Shown here piece by piece: positions 49,792 to 59,220 of a stretch of DNA of 64,000 nucleotides (within the stretch, counting starts at the first letter, position 1; each line of letters starts with the position of its first letter). The position numbers and the translations under genes were made by a program. The stretch spans positions 186,001 to 250,000 of the forward strand of contig NZ_FQWW01000001.1 of NCBI RefSeq assembly GCF_900129795.1, read 5' to 3'. Under the pieces are notes generated by a model, which had not been told where the DNA came from, ran no database searches, and saw only the letters and a list, made by a program, of their open reading frames with translations. The stretch comes from Flavobacterium sp. CF108 (lineage in GTDB: Bacteria; Bacteroidota; Bacteroidia; Flavobacteriales; Flavobacteriaceae).

Positions 49792-51900
49792 ATGTCTAAT
49801 AATCTCCTCGAAACTCCTATCGAATACTTAAAAGGTGTTGGCCCAAGTCGCGGTCAATTGCTTCGTAAGGAATTAGGGATTCATAAATACGGAGATTTAG
49901 TCAATTTTTACCCTAATCGGTATATTGACAGGACGCGATATTATAAGATTAACGAACTGCAGAATACAGGAACTGAGGTTCAGATTGTTGGAAAAATCAT
50001 CAACATAAAAACGGTTGAATTTGCGAAAAACAAAAAGCGTTTAGTTGCCAGTTTTGTTGATGAAACCGGAATGATTGAACTGAACTGGTTTCAGGGTCAT
50101 AAATGGATTCGCGAAAGTTTAAAACTAAACGAACAGCTTGTTATATTTGGGAAATGTTCTGTATACGGAAACCAATTTAGTATGGCACATCCTGAAATTG
50201 AATTGTTAAGCGAACACGAAAAAAGCCTTCGTTCTGCTATGCAGCCGGTTTATCCATCGACAGAAACACTGACAAACCGCGGCATTTCAAACCGAGCGAT
50301 CAATAAAATGATGGAGCAATTGTTTATTGAAACTCAGGCTTTGTTTACCGAAACTTTTCCGGCTTATTTAATTGACGAGTTAAAGCTGATTCCGAAAAGA
50401 GCGGCTTTATTTAATATACATTTTCCAAAAAGTGCAGATGCTTTGGCGAAAGCCCAATTTCGATTAAAGTTTGAAGAATTGTTTTTTATTCAATTACAAT
50501 TAATCACTAAAAACTTAATTAGAAAACATAAAATAAAAGGGCATCCGTTTACAAAAGTGGGTGAACTTTTTAATCATTTTTATCAAAATCATCTGCCGTT
50601 TGATTTAACCAATGCTCAAAAAAGGGTTATAAAAGAAATCCGTTCAGATATGGGAAGCAACGCCCAAATGAACCGATTGCTTCAGGGAGATGTTGGATCA
50701 GGAAAAACGATTGTTGCTTTTATGAGCATGCTTTTGGCGATTGATAATGGTTTTCAGGCATGTTTAATGGCGCCGACAGAAATTCTGGCAAATCAGCATT
50801 TTATTGGATTGTCTGAATTTGCTAATACATTAAATATCAACATAAAAATATTAACCGGTTCGACTAAAACTTCTGAAAGGAAAATTATTCATGAAGAACT
50901 GGAAAACGGGAATCTGCAGATTTTAATTGGAACTCATGCTTTGTTAGAAGATAAAGTAAAATTTCAAAGTTTAGGTTTAGCGGTTATTGACGAGCAGCAT
51001 CGTTTTGGTGTAGAACAACGATCAAAATTGTGGAAGAAAAACGATATTCCGCCTCACGTTTTGGTTATGACAGCAACGCCAATTCCGAGAACTTTGGCGA
51101 TGAGTTTATACGGTGATTTAGATATTTCTGTAATCGATGAATTACCGCCGGGAAGAAAACCTATTGAAACTGCACATCGTTTTGACACTAATCGTTTAAA
51201 AGTCTGGAAATTCCTGCGCGACGAAATTGCAAAAGGAAGACAAATTTATATTGTATATCCGTTAATTCAGGAATCTGAAAAAATGGATTATAAGGATTTA
51301 ATGGACGGTTATGAAAGTATTTCAAGAGATTTTCCGCTGCCGCAATATTCGATTTCAATTCTGCACGGAAAAATGAAACCTGCCGATAAAGATGCTGAAA
51401 TGAAACGTTTTTCTGAAGGAAAAACCAATATTATGGTCGCAACAACTGTAATCGAGGTTGGTGTAAATGTGCCAAATGCCAGCGTTATGATTATCGAAAG
51501 TGCCGAACGTTTTGGTCTCTCACAACTGCATCAGCTACGCGGACGTGTGGGCCGTGGCGCGGAACAGAGCTATTGTATTCTAATGACAAGCCACAAATTA
51601 AGCGCCGATAGTAAAACCAGAATGGAAACGATGGTTCAAACGAACGACGGTTTCGAAATCGCCGAAGTGGACTTAAAACTTCGCGGCCCCGGAGATTTAA
51701 TGGGAACGCAGCAAAGTGGTGTTTTAAATCTTCAAATCGCTGATATTGTCCGCGATCGTGACATTTTATCTTTGGCACGAAACTACGCCTTAAAAATTTT
51801 AAAAGAAGATGCTCCGCTTCAAAAACCGGAACATGCTATTTTGAAAATGGTATTTATCGAATTGACTAAGAAGAAAAATATTTGGAATTATATTTCGTAA
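49792..51900 (+). CDS. recG: ATP-dependent DNA helicase RecG
   Basis: The 702-residue enzyme reverses stalled forks and moves Holliday junctions. It has an N-terminal wedge OB domain (about 55-150: GTEVQIVGKIINIKTVEF), then Walker A GDVGSGKTIVAFMSML (about 298-313). DEQHRFGVEQR is motif II (DEQH), followed by MTATPIPRTLAMS. The ending is RGRVGRGAEQSYC and the TRG-like GFEIAEVDLKLRGPGDLMGTQQSG. Length and motif order are those of RecG. Confidence 0.97.
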   Translation: MSNNLLETPIEYLKGVGPSRGQLLRKELGIHKYGDLVNFYPNRYIDRTRYYKINELQNTGTEVQIVGKIINIKTVEFAKNKKRLVASFVDETGMIELNWFQGHKWIRESLKLNEQLVIFGKCSVYGNQFSMAHPEIELLSEHEKSLRSAMQPVYPSTETLTNRGISNRAINKMMEQLFIETQALFTETFPAYLIDELKLIPKRAALFNIHFPKSADALAKAQFRLKFEELFFIQLQLITKNLIRKHKIKGHPFTKVGELFNHFYQNHLPFDLTNAQKRVIKEIRSDMGSNAQMNRLLQGDVGSGKTIVAFMSMLLAIDNGFQACLMAPTEILANQHFIGLSEFANTLNINIKILTGSTKTSERKIIHEELENGNLQILIGTHALLEDKVKFQSLGLAVIDEQHRFGVEQRSKLWKKNDIPPHVLVMTATPIPRTLAMSLYGDLDISVIDELPPGRKPIETAHRFDTNRLKVWKFLRDEIAKGRQIYIVYPLIQESEKMDYKDLMDGYESISRDFPLPQYSISILHGKMKPADKDAEMKRFSEGKTNIMVATTVIEVGVNVPNASVMIIESAERFGLSQLHQLRGRVGRGAEQSYCILMTSHKLSADSKTRMETMVQTNDGFEIAEVDLKLRGPGDLMGTQQSGVLNLQIADIVRDRDILSLARNYALKILKEDAPLQKPEHAILKMVFIELTKKKNIWNYIS

Positions 51901-51902
51901 GG

Positions 51903-52036
51903 TTCAAAGATACAAAGGTTCAAAGTGACAAAGTGATAAAGGTTTAGAGGTTTTAACTTGACGAATGTCATCCTGAGCGAAGTCGAAGGCTTATGAAACA
52001 TAAAAACTTTGTCACTTTGAACCTTTGTACCTTCAA
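51903..52036. repeat. Word repeat (CAAAGGTTCAAAGTGAC) enclosing a GTCATCCTGAGCGAAGTC word
   Basis: ttcaaagatacaaaggttca and aaagtgacaaag face tttgtcactttgaacctttg. Between the arms at 51967-51990 sits gtcatcctgagcgaagtcga, a second, unrelated dispersed repeat word. One family appears nested in the other. Confidence 0.6.
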
Positions 52037-52149
52037 AAAAAATACACTCCACTGCATCAATAAGTTTTAAATATTCAGGTGATTAGATTTGTTGGGGAGC
52101 AAACTTTGAATTGAATATTACGACGACGCAATGAAGCATATTTATTAAA

Positions 52150-52749
52150 TTATTTTTTGGGCGGTGTTTTATCAAATAAACCGCTGAATAAGCCTTTGCT
52201 TACTTTATTTTTATCATCTTTTCCTGTAGCGATTAAATGGTCTATATATTCCATATATGTCTTTTTTCGCTCTTCTAAAAAGCCAATCAAATATTCTTCG
52301 GAAGCAATTAGACCGCTGGCTTCTTCTATTTGTAATAGCTTTTTATATAATGGTTCAATAAATTTTGTGATGAGAGGTTCAGGAACAGATTTTCTGGTTC
52401 CAAAATAGCCTACAATATCTCCATCAGCATCGGAAATAATTTTAAAATCGGTTACAACCCAGTAATAACGGCCGGTTTTTGCCATGTTTTTTATAATAAC
52501 ATGAATGTTTTCACTTGATTTAATACTGTCCCACAAGAATTTAAAAATAACTTTTGGCATATCAGGATGCCTCACAATATTGTGAGGCTGTCCTACAAGT
52601 TCAAATTCATCATATCCTGAGACATCTATAAAATCTTCATTGGCATAAAGAATTGTTCCGTTTTTATCTGTTTTACTAAGTAATACTTTATTTTTATTCC
52701 AATCGACTTCTCTGTCAGAAGGCGTAGGACGGTTAAATCTCGTATCCAT
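52150..52749 (-). CDS. Aer-type PAS domain protein
   Basis: The 199-residue protein is a stand-alone PAS domain (about 20-125) with the aerotaxis-receptor signature GQPHNIVRHPDMP at 53-65 and the core strand GRYYWVVTDFKIISDADGDIVGYFG. In E. coli Aer this PAS binds FAD and senses redox state. A helical tail (125-190) replaces the HAMP and signalling domains of Aer. No methyl-accepting domain is present, in line with a non-flagellated flavobacterium. It is followed upstream by the 6-TM protein gene at 52829, likely in one unit. Confidence 0.88.
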   Translation of the reverse strand: MDTRFNRPTPSDREVDWNKNKVLLSKTDKNGTILYANEDFIDVSGYDEFELVGQPHNIVRHPDMPKVIFKFLWDSIKSSENIHVIIKNMAKTGRYYWVVTDFKIISDADGDIVGYFGTRKSVPEPLITKFIEPLYKKLLQIEEASGLIASEEYLIGFLEERKKTYMEYIDHLIATGKDDKNKVSKGLFSGLFDKTPPKK

Positions 52750-52828
52750 AAATTTGCTGCTAATAATTAATAAATGGTTGATTGTGCGTGTAAAAACGCT
52801 GGCACTGAGTAGTTGATTTTTACAGTTT

Positions 52829-53683
52829 TTAATTTCTGGTATTAGTCGATTTTACATGAATATCATTTACTAAATCATCAATTTTTTTGGCACTTTCACG
52901 CATCATATCCAAATACGTCAAAAGCTTATCATTATCCGTATGCCCTTTTGAAACATCGATTAATTTTAAAACAGAATTTACCGGAAGTTTTAAATCCAAA
53001 GTTGTTCTGTGGATAAAATCGTTGTATTCTTTTGTAGCCGACAATGAACTGTATTTGGCAGAAGCCAGCTTCATGTTTTCTAATTCATATTCATCAGAAA
53101 TTTTAGAAATATGATTATGGCTGTGTTCTTTAAAATAATAAGCCCAATAGCCATTCATAAAAAATACGACAGCGGCCAAAATAGTATGAATTATTAGTGT
53201 TTCTAAATCGAAATTTACCTGAGAGAAATAAACCTGAAGTCCGTTAGCATCATTATAAACGTAGTTTTGCAAATAAGCCAAACCAGCGTGATGCAGCACA
53301 ACCAAAAGTGTTAACGGGATCTGCAGTTTCCAGTTTTGATAAATAATTAAAATAGTACTCGCAATGAAAACCGTAAAGTGCATTTCGAATAAACCGTGCA
53401 TTTGGTAAATATACTGCGCCATAAATATTGCCAGTACAACCGACAAGACATATTGATAAAATTTAGAATTCTTTACAAAAAACTTGGCCGAATAATATGC
53501 CAAAAGGTTCAGCGTTCCAACTCCTACTCCAATTTCGAATGTATCATATTTAAAGGATAATCCAATCCCGAGAAGAAAATAAACGGCTAGAACATAATTA
53601 ATAATGATATCTGATTTTTGCGTCATAGTCGACATAAAACTGTGCAGATAATCTTGCTCATTTAAACTGGCTTTTGTTTTCAT
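52829..53683 (-). CDS. 6-TM membrane protein with degenerate HisKA helix
   Basis: The 284-residue protein has six hydrophobic helices (about 27-45, 50-70, 76-97, 100-116, 121-140, 160-182) and then a cytoplasmic coiled-coil/helical part (190-280). The latter reads like a histidine-kinase dimerisation domain (FIHRTTLDLKLPV at 223-235, YLDMMRESAKKIDDLVNDI). The phospho-accepting His of the usual HDL motif is Leu229, and no ATPase domain follows. It is therefore a non-kinase that may dimerise with or titrate a real kinase. It lies 79 bp from the PAS gene. Confidence 0.75.
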   Translation of the reverse strand: MKTKASLNEQDYLHSFMSTMTQKSDIIINYVLAVYFLLGIGLSFKYDTFEIGVGVGTLNLLAYYSAKFFVKNSKFYQYVLSVVLAIFMAQYIYQMHGLFEMHFTVFIASTILIIYQNWKLQIPLTLLVVLHHAGLAYLQNYVYNDANGLQVYFSQVNFDLETLIIHTILAAVVFFMNGYWAYYFKEHSHNHISKISDEYELENMKLASAKYSSLSATKEYNDFIHRTTLDLKLPVNSVLKLIDVSKGHTDNDKLLTYLDMMRESAKKIDDLVNDIHVKSTNTRN

Positions 53684-53713
53684 AGGTTTAAAAATTTTAG
53701 TTAGTGATAGATT

Positions 53714-54313
53714 TTATTTAGTGCAATTTGGTAATGTACATCCGTAAGCTCTAAGAGCTAAAGCATTAAATGAGGGCAAATTATTTTGTTTTAACAGCGC
53801 ATCGATCGCCATTTGGGCGTAATTACTTTCAGCATCTGTGCAATATCTTGTTTTATTGTAATTACCTCGATAATATAAATTATGATCAGCATCTAAAAGA
53901 ACAGCCTGTGGGGTCGAAATCACGCCGCATTTTTGAGCTATGCCTTCATCAAAATAAACAGGAATTACTGCTCCAAATTTTTGCTGGATTTCTTCGATAG
54001 AAAAAGTCTTTTTTTTGTTTAACACCACAATTTTAAAATTGACTTTATCGCCATATTTTTTAATCAAATCACTCACATGCGGCACATTGAAGCGCGAACA
54101 GGGACAATCCGGATTAAAGAAGTGAAAAAAAACAGGTTTGTTATCAAATGCACAGCATTGCGACAAATCAATTTTGGCACCCATTGCTATAGCATGATAA
54201 TTCTTCGGAATTGGCGTTGGCAGACTATACTTGAATTCATTCTGCCAAAAAAGATAGCCAATTGAAAATAATAAAAGTGTAAACCATAAAGCTAAGAGTA
54301 ATTTTTTCTTCAT
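53714..54313 (-). CDS. Membrane-anchored thioredoxin-fold protein (CPC motif)
   Basis: The 199-residue protein has an N-terminal signal anchor (about 5-22) and a thioredoxin-like domain facing the periplasm. The strand-loop FFHFFNPDCPCSRFN carries a Cys70-Pro-Cys72 active-site-like pair. The cis-Pro region is GVISTPQAVLLD, and four further Cys lie in the tail (TRYC..., YGCTLPNC). Such CPCS proteins resemble DUF6436/redoxin types; the partner is unknown. It lies directly upstream of the 6-TM gene on the same strand with a 30-bp gap, so cotranscription is likely. Confidence 0.8.
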   Translation of the reverse strand: MKKKLLLALWFTLLLFSIGYLFWQNEFKYSLPTPIPKNYHAIAMGAKIDLSQCCAFDNKPVFFHFFNPDCPCSRFNVPHVSDLIKKYGDKVNFKIVVLNKKKTFSIEEIQQKFGAVIPVYFDEGIAQKCGVISTPQAVLLDADHNLYYRGNYNKTRYCTDAESNYAQMAIDALLKQNNLPSFNALALRAYGCTLPNCTK

Positions 54314-54810
54314 ATATTATTTTTTTAGTAATTAAGAATAAAAAATATAAACACTTGTTAATATAATTATTAAATAATTTCTGTAAAAACATCAAAAAAC
54401 TACACCTAACTCATTATTTTAACTAATAATCCTACACCATTTTATGAGTATTATTGGTAAAATTGACATTTTGTTTAACATAGTAATGTTACAAATAAAT
54501 TCGATAAACTGCAAAAAAAATCGGACAAATGCGTAAAAAATTATGAAAGGGCAGAAATCATTAGAGATGAAGAAGGAGAAAAATTAAAATCATGAATTTT
54601 CATTTTCACACTAACTAAAACACATGTACTTGATTACAAGGTACATACATAAAAAAACCTTAAAAACTGTTAAGAATTATTAAAAAAAGTAACATTTACA
54701 TTTAAACCTTTTCTTAAAAGAGATGTCTAAAAGCAAACTTTTGCAATTATAGCTCATGAAAACGATTTGAAATTATTGTGATCCAAGTGTTAAATAAAAG
54801 CTAACGCCTT
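54314..54810. other. Long intergenic region before the efflux operon
   Basis: About 500 bp without a supported gene, very AT-rich. A near-palindrome tgtacttgattacaaggtac (54625-54645) could be an operator, but no regulator gene is adjacent. Short ORFs here, such as the 14-codon one at 54543, lack support. Confidence 0.4.
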
Positions 54811-54838
54811 TTGGTTTCAACACAAAAAGTTAAATTTG
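54811..54838 (+). promoter_or_regulatory. Promoter of the RND efflux operon
   Basis: TTG at 54811-54813 and TAAATTTG at 54831-54838 are separated by 17 bp, a good match to the Bacteroidota -33/-7 pattern, 46 bp before the adaptor ATG. Confidence 0.6.
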
Positions 54839-54884
54839 CTAGTTGCATAAAAACATACAACAAAAAAACATTCACCTAAATTTT

Positions 54885-55943
54885 ATGAAATTAAAACACC
54901 TAATCTACGCCTTGATCATCATCGTTTTAGGAGGATTTATTACTTACCGAATAATATCCAACAAAGGCAAAAATGACGAATCAAAAAAATTTGGCGATAA
55001 AGATAAACCAACAACTGTAACCGGACTTGTAGTTAAAACTTCGACTTTTGATAACAACTTATCATTATCTGGTTCAATCGAAGCAAACGAACAAATTGAG
55101 ATTCACAGTGAAGTTTCGGGAATTGTAGAAGGTATTTATTTTAATGAAGGAACTTATGTGAATAAAGGTCAGGTACTTTTTAAAGTAAACGACATTGAAT
55201 TAAAAGCACAATTAAGACAAGCTGTAACCAGAGAAGGCTTGGCTGCAGAAAATGAAAGAAGAGCAAAACTTTTACTTCAAAAAGAAGCCATCAGTCAGGA
55301 AGAAGCAGATGTTGCAAGAGCAGATTATGCTTCCGCACAAGCACAAAGTCAATTAATTAGAGCCCAAATATCTAAAACTTCTGTAAAAGCACCATTTTCT
55401 GGAAAAGTAGGTTTACGTTCTATTTCACCGGGGACTTATATTACACCAACAATTGTAGTTGCAAAATTGGTTAATACAGGAAAATTAAAAATTACATTTT
55501 CAATTCCGGAGAAATATGCAGCACAGGTAAAATCTGGTTCATCAATCGATTTTAATGTTTCAGGATCTGATAAAACTTATACAGCAAAAATTTACGCAAT
55601 CGAGCCAGAAATTGCCGTTGCAACACGTACATTACAAATTCGCGCTATTGCAGATAATACAGACGGAAAACTTTTCCCTGGAACTTTTGCCGATGTAAAA
55701 TTACCCTTAAATATTATTAAAGATGCTATAGTTGTACCTTCTCAGGCTATCATACCTGTTCAGGACGGTAAAAAAGTTTTTATTGCAGATATGGGCAAAG
55801 CCAAAGAAGTTATGGTTGATGCAACCACAAGAACTGATGCTTCTATTTTGATTTTATCAGGATTAAAAGCCGGAGATACTTTGATTACAAGCGGTGTTAT
55901 GTCTTTAAAAAATGAAGCACCAATTAAAGTTAAAGTAAAATAG
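54885..55943 (+). CDS. RND efflux periplasmic adaptor subunit (HlyD/MFP)
   Basis: 352 residues from the ATG at 54885 (MKLKHLIYALIIIVLGG is a signal anchor); an earlier TTG would put 14 residues before it. The order is typical: a split lipoyl half (SGSIEANEQIEIHSEVSGIVEGIYFNEG), an alpha-hairpin (about 105-155), and the second lipoyl half (SVKAPFSGKVGLRSISPGTYI). A beta-barrel and a membrane-proximal domain ending VKVK complete it. It bridges the inner-membrane pump to the TolC-type channel encoded by the next two genes. Confidence 0.93.
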   Translation: MKLKHLIYALIIIVLGGFITYRIISNKGKNDESKKFGDKDKPTTVTGLVVKTSTFDNNLSLSGSIEANEQIEIHSEVSGIVEGIYFNEGTYVNKGQVLFKVNDIELKAQLRQAVTREGLAAENERRAKLLLQKEAISQEEADVARADYASAQAQSQLIRAQISKTSVKAPFSGKVGLRSISPGTYITPTIVVAKLVNTGKLKITFSIPEKYAAQVKSGSSIDFNVSGSDKTYTAKIYAIEPEIAVATRTLQIRAIADNTDGKLFPGTFADVKLPLNIIKDAIVVPSQAIIPVQDGKKVFIADMGKAKEVMVDATTRTDASILILSGLKAGDTLITSGVMSLKNEAPIKVKVK

Positions 55944-55944
55944 T

Positions 55945-56054
55945 CATAAAGCTGAAAGTCATAAAGTCCAAAGTCGTAAGACTTGAATATAGATTTAAAG
56001 AGCAGTAAGATTTAGCATAAATCTGAAATCTAAAATCAACAATCTAAAATCAAA
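55945..56054. repeat. Word repeats between adaptor and pump genes
   Basis: cataaagctgaaagtcataa and agtcataaagtccaaag are followed by atctgaaatctaaaatcaac and aatctaaaatcaaac of the TTAGATT family. It is inside the operon, so it must be transcribed through. Confidence 0.5.
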
Positions 56055-56055
56055 C

Positions 56056-59000
56056 ATGAGTTTATCAACTACAAGTATAAGAAGACCTGTTTTAACCATT
56101 GTACTGAATTTATTAATCATATTATTCGGTTTTATTGGTTATACTTTTTTGGGTGTGCGAGAATTTCCTTCAATCGATCCTGCGCAGGTTTCCATCAGAA
56201 CAAGTTACACAGGTGCAAATGCCGACATTATAGAATCGCAGATTACAGAACCGCTTGAAAAAGCTGTAAATGCTATTGACGGAATACGAAATATTACTTC
56301 TTCCAGCAATCAGGGAAGCAGTAATATTACCATCGAATTTAATCTTGACAAAGATTTAGAAGAAGCTGCAAACGACGTTCGTGATAAAGTTTCGCAAGCC
56401 ATTAGAAGTTTACCGCAGGATATTGATGCTCCTCCGGTTGTATCGAAAGCCGATGCTGATAGTGACGCGATTATTTCGATGACCGTTCAAAGTGATACCA
56501 GAAGTTCTTTAGAATTAAGTGATTATGCCGAAAATGTTATTTCACAGCGATTAGAGACAATTCCGGGTGTGAGCGGAGTGCAAATTTGGGGACAAAAACG
56601 TTACGCCATGCGTTTATGGATTGATCCAGTAAAATTAACGGCCTACGGATGTACGGTTGCCGAAGTTCGAGCTGCACTAAACGCACAAAACGTCGAATTG
56701 CCTTCGGGAAAACTGACAGGAAACAACACCGAATTAACAGTAAAAACAATTGGTAATTTATCTAAAGCCGAAGAATTCAACAATATTATCATTCGTACCG
56801 ACGGAGACAAAATCGTTCGTTTAAGCGATGTGGGCGGTGCAGAATTAGGACCTGAAAATTTAGAAACAAAACTAAGTCAGTCTGGACTTCCATTAATTGG
56901 TTTGGCAATTGTGCCAATGCCGGGAGCCAACTATTTAGATATTTCAAAAGAGTTTTACAAAAAATACGAAGCACTTAAAAAAGATCTTCCAAAAGATATT
57001 AAACTGAATATCGCACTTGACAATACTATTTTCGTAAAGAAATCAGTACTTGAAGTTGCCGAAACTTTAGGAATTTCGATTATTCTGGTAATCATTATTA
57101 TTTATTTATTCTTTAGAGACTGGGCAATTGCGTTCAGGCCTTTAATTGATATTCCGGTTTCGTTAATTGCTACTTTCTTTATCATGTGGCTTTTCGGGTT
57201 CTCCATCAACGTATTAACCTTATTAGCCATCGTTTTAGCAACAGGTTTGGTTGTGGATGACGGAATTGTAGTTACCGAAAATATCTTCAAAAAAGTCGAA
57301 GAAGGAATGTCTCCTATTGAAGCTGCAATTAAAGGTTCAAATGAAATTTTCTATGCCGTAATTTCGATTTCGGTAACACTTGCGGCGGTATTTTTACCTG
57401 TAATTTTCTTAGAAGGTTTCGTTGGTCGACTCTTTAGGGAATTTGGAGTTGTAATTGGTGCAGCGGTATTAATTTCTGCCTTTGTATCATTGACTTTAAC
57501 GCCAATGTTAAATGCGTATTTAATGAAAGGCGGCGAACAGAAAAAATCTAAATTCTATATTAAAACAGAACCATTTTTTGAAAAAATGAACAGCGGTTAT
57601 GCTGAAGCTTTAACCAAATTCATGGACAAAAAATGGATTAGTTTCCCTATTTTAATTGTTTGTTTTGGATTAATTTATTTATTCTTTACCATTCTTCCAA
57701 AAGAAACCGCTCCTTATGATGACAGAAGTGCTGTAACCATGCGTATGACAACTCCCGAAGGATCTTCATACGAATATACAGACCGCTTTATGCAGGAAAT
57801 CTCAAAATTAATTGATGATTCGATTCCCGAGAAAAAAGTAAGTTTAGTAATTACGTCTCCCGGATTTAGCTCAAATTCTGTTAACAGCGGATTAGTGAGA
57901 CTTGCATTAAAAGATGTCGACGAAAGAAAAAAATCTCAAAAAGATATTGCAGACGAATTAACAAAATGGACAAAACAATATCCTAATGCCAAAACTTCTG
58001 TAACACAGCAGCCTACAATTGCCGTAAACAGACGTGGTGGTTTACCAATTCAATATATTATTCAGGCCCCGAATTTTGAAAAACTAAAAGAAAAGATTCC
58101 GGTTTTTATGGATGAAGTGGGTAAAAGTGATGTTTTCTCTACTACCGATGTTAACCTGAAATTCAACAAACCTGAAATCAACGTAAGTATTGACCGTGCA
58201 AAAGCAGAAAGTTTAGGGATTTCGATTTTAGATATTGCACAGACTTTACAGCTTTCGTTAAGCGGACAGCGTTTTGGATATTTCATTAAAAACGGAAAAC
58301 AATATCAGGTTATTGGTCAGTTTGATCAAAAAGACAGATCAAAACCGCTGGATTTAACTTCGATGTTTGTGAAAAACAAAAGCGGACAATTAATTCAAAT
58401 GGACAACGTTGTGAATGTTGTCGAACAAAGTAATCCGCCGCAATTGTATCACAACAATCGTTACATGTCTGCAACTGTTTCTGCAGGTTTAGCACCGGGA
58501 AAAAGTATCAGCGATGGTATTCAGGAAATGGACAGAATTAAAGCTAAAGTTTTAAACGACAGTTTTACAACAGATTTGAGTGGAGAATCGCGAGATTTTG
58601 TGGAGAGCAGCTCGAATACTTCTTTTGCATTTGGATTAGCTTTATTGTTGATTTTCCTGATTCTTGCCGCACAGTTTGAAAGTTTTATCGATCCGTTTAT
58701 TATCATTTTAACAGTACCAATGGCGGTTGCGGGAGCTTTATTCTCACTTTGGTTATTCAACCAGACATGGAATATTTTCAGCCAGATTGGAACCGTAATG
58801 CTTATTGGTCTGGTTACGAAAAATGGTATTTTGATTGTCGAATTTGCCAATCAGTTACGCGAACAGGGCAAGCCAAAAATGGAAGCTATTCTTGAAGCAT
58901 CAGAAGCACGTTTACGTCCTATTTTAATGACGAGTTTAGCGATTGCATTAGGAGCATTACCAATTGCAATGTCACTTGGAGCCGCTTCTACCAGTAGAAT

Positions 59001-59151
59001 TGGTATGGGAGTTGTAATTGTGGGAGGAACTATTTTCTCTTTGGCGCTGACTCTTTTTGTGATTCCGGCGATCTATTTTATGTGGTCTAAAGCCAGAAAA
59101 CATTATCCTGAATTTGATCGTATCGACGAGTACGAAAAAGAAAGTAAATAA
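56056..59151 (+). CDS. RND family efflux pump permease
   Basis: The 1031-residue inner-membrane protein has the AcrB layout: TM1 (about 13-31), a large periplasmic loop, TM2-6 (about 335-490), a second loop and TM7-12 (about 860-1010). GFSINVLTLLAIVLATGLVVDDGIVVTENI contains the Asp-Asp proton relay of TM4 (about 400). PSIDPAQVSIRTSYTGANADIIE and the repeat SRIGMGVVIVGG are typical. It exports drugs or envelope toxins using the proton gradient; substrate unknown. There are 112 bp between the adaptor stop and this start. Confidence 0.95.
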   Translation: MSLSTTSIRRPVLTIVLNLLIILFGFIGYTFLGVREFPSIDPAQVSIRTSYTGANADIIESQITEPLEKAVNAIDGIRNITSSSNQGSSNITIEFNLDKDLEEAANDVRDKVSQAIRSLPQDIDAPPVVSKADADSDAIISMTVQSDTRSSLELSDYAENVISQRLETIPGVSGVQIWGQKRYAMRLWIDPVKLTAYGCTVAEVRAALNAQNVELPSGKLTGNNTELTVKTIGNLSKAEEFNNIIIRTDGDKIVRLSDVGGAELGPENLETKLSQSGLPLIGLAIVPMPGANYLDISKEFYKKYEALKKDLPKDIKLNIALDNTIFVKKSVLEVAETLGISIILVIIIIYLFFRDWAIAFRPLIDIPVSLIATFFIMWLFGFSINVLTLLAIVLATGLVVDDGIVVTENIFKKVEEGMSPIEAAIKGSNEIFYAVISISVTLAAVFLPVIFLEGFVGRLFREFGVVIGAAVLISAFVSLTLTPMLNAYLMKGGEQKKSKFYIKTEPFFEKMNSGYAEALTKFMDKKWISFPILIVCFGLIYLFFTILPKETAPYDDRSAVTMRMTTPEGSSYEYTDRFMQEISKLIDDSIPEKKVSLVITSPGFSSNSVNSGLVRLALKDVDERKKSQKDIADELTKWTKQYPNAKTSVTQQPTIAVNRRGGLPIQYIIQAPNFEKLKEKIPVFMDEVGKSDVFSTTDVNLKFNKPEINVSIDRAKAESLGISILDIAQTLQLSLSGQRFGYFIKNGKQYQVIGQFDQKDRSKPLDLTSMFVKNKSGQLIQMDNVVNVVEQSNPPQLYHNNRYMSATVSAGLAPGKSISDGIQEMDRIKAKVLNDSFTTDLSGESRDFVESSSNTSFAFGLALLLIFLILAAQFESFIDPFIIILTVPMAVAGALFSLWLFNQTWNIFSQIGTVMLIGLVTKNGILIVEFANQLREQGKPKMEAILEASEARLRPILMTSLAIALGALPIAMSLGAASTSRIGMGVVIVGGTIFSLALTLFVIPAIYFMWSKARKHYPEFDRIDEYEKESK

Positions 59152-59220
59152 ATATTTATTGACCATAAACTCACAAATTAATTAATAAAATTTGTGAATT
59201 CACGGCAAAAGAAAAATAAT

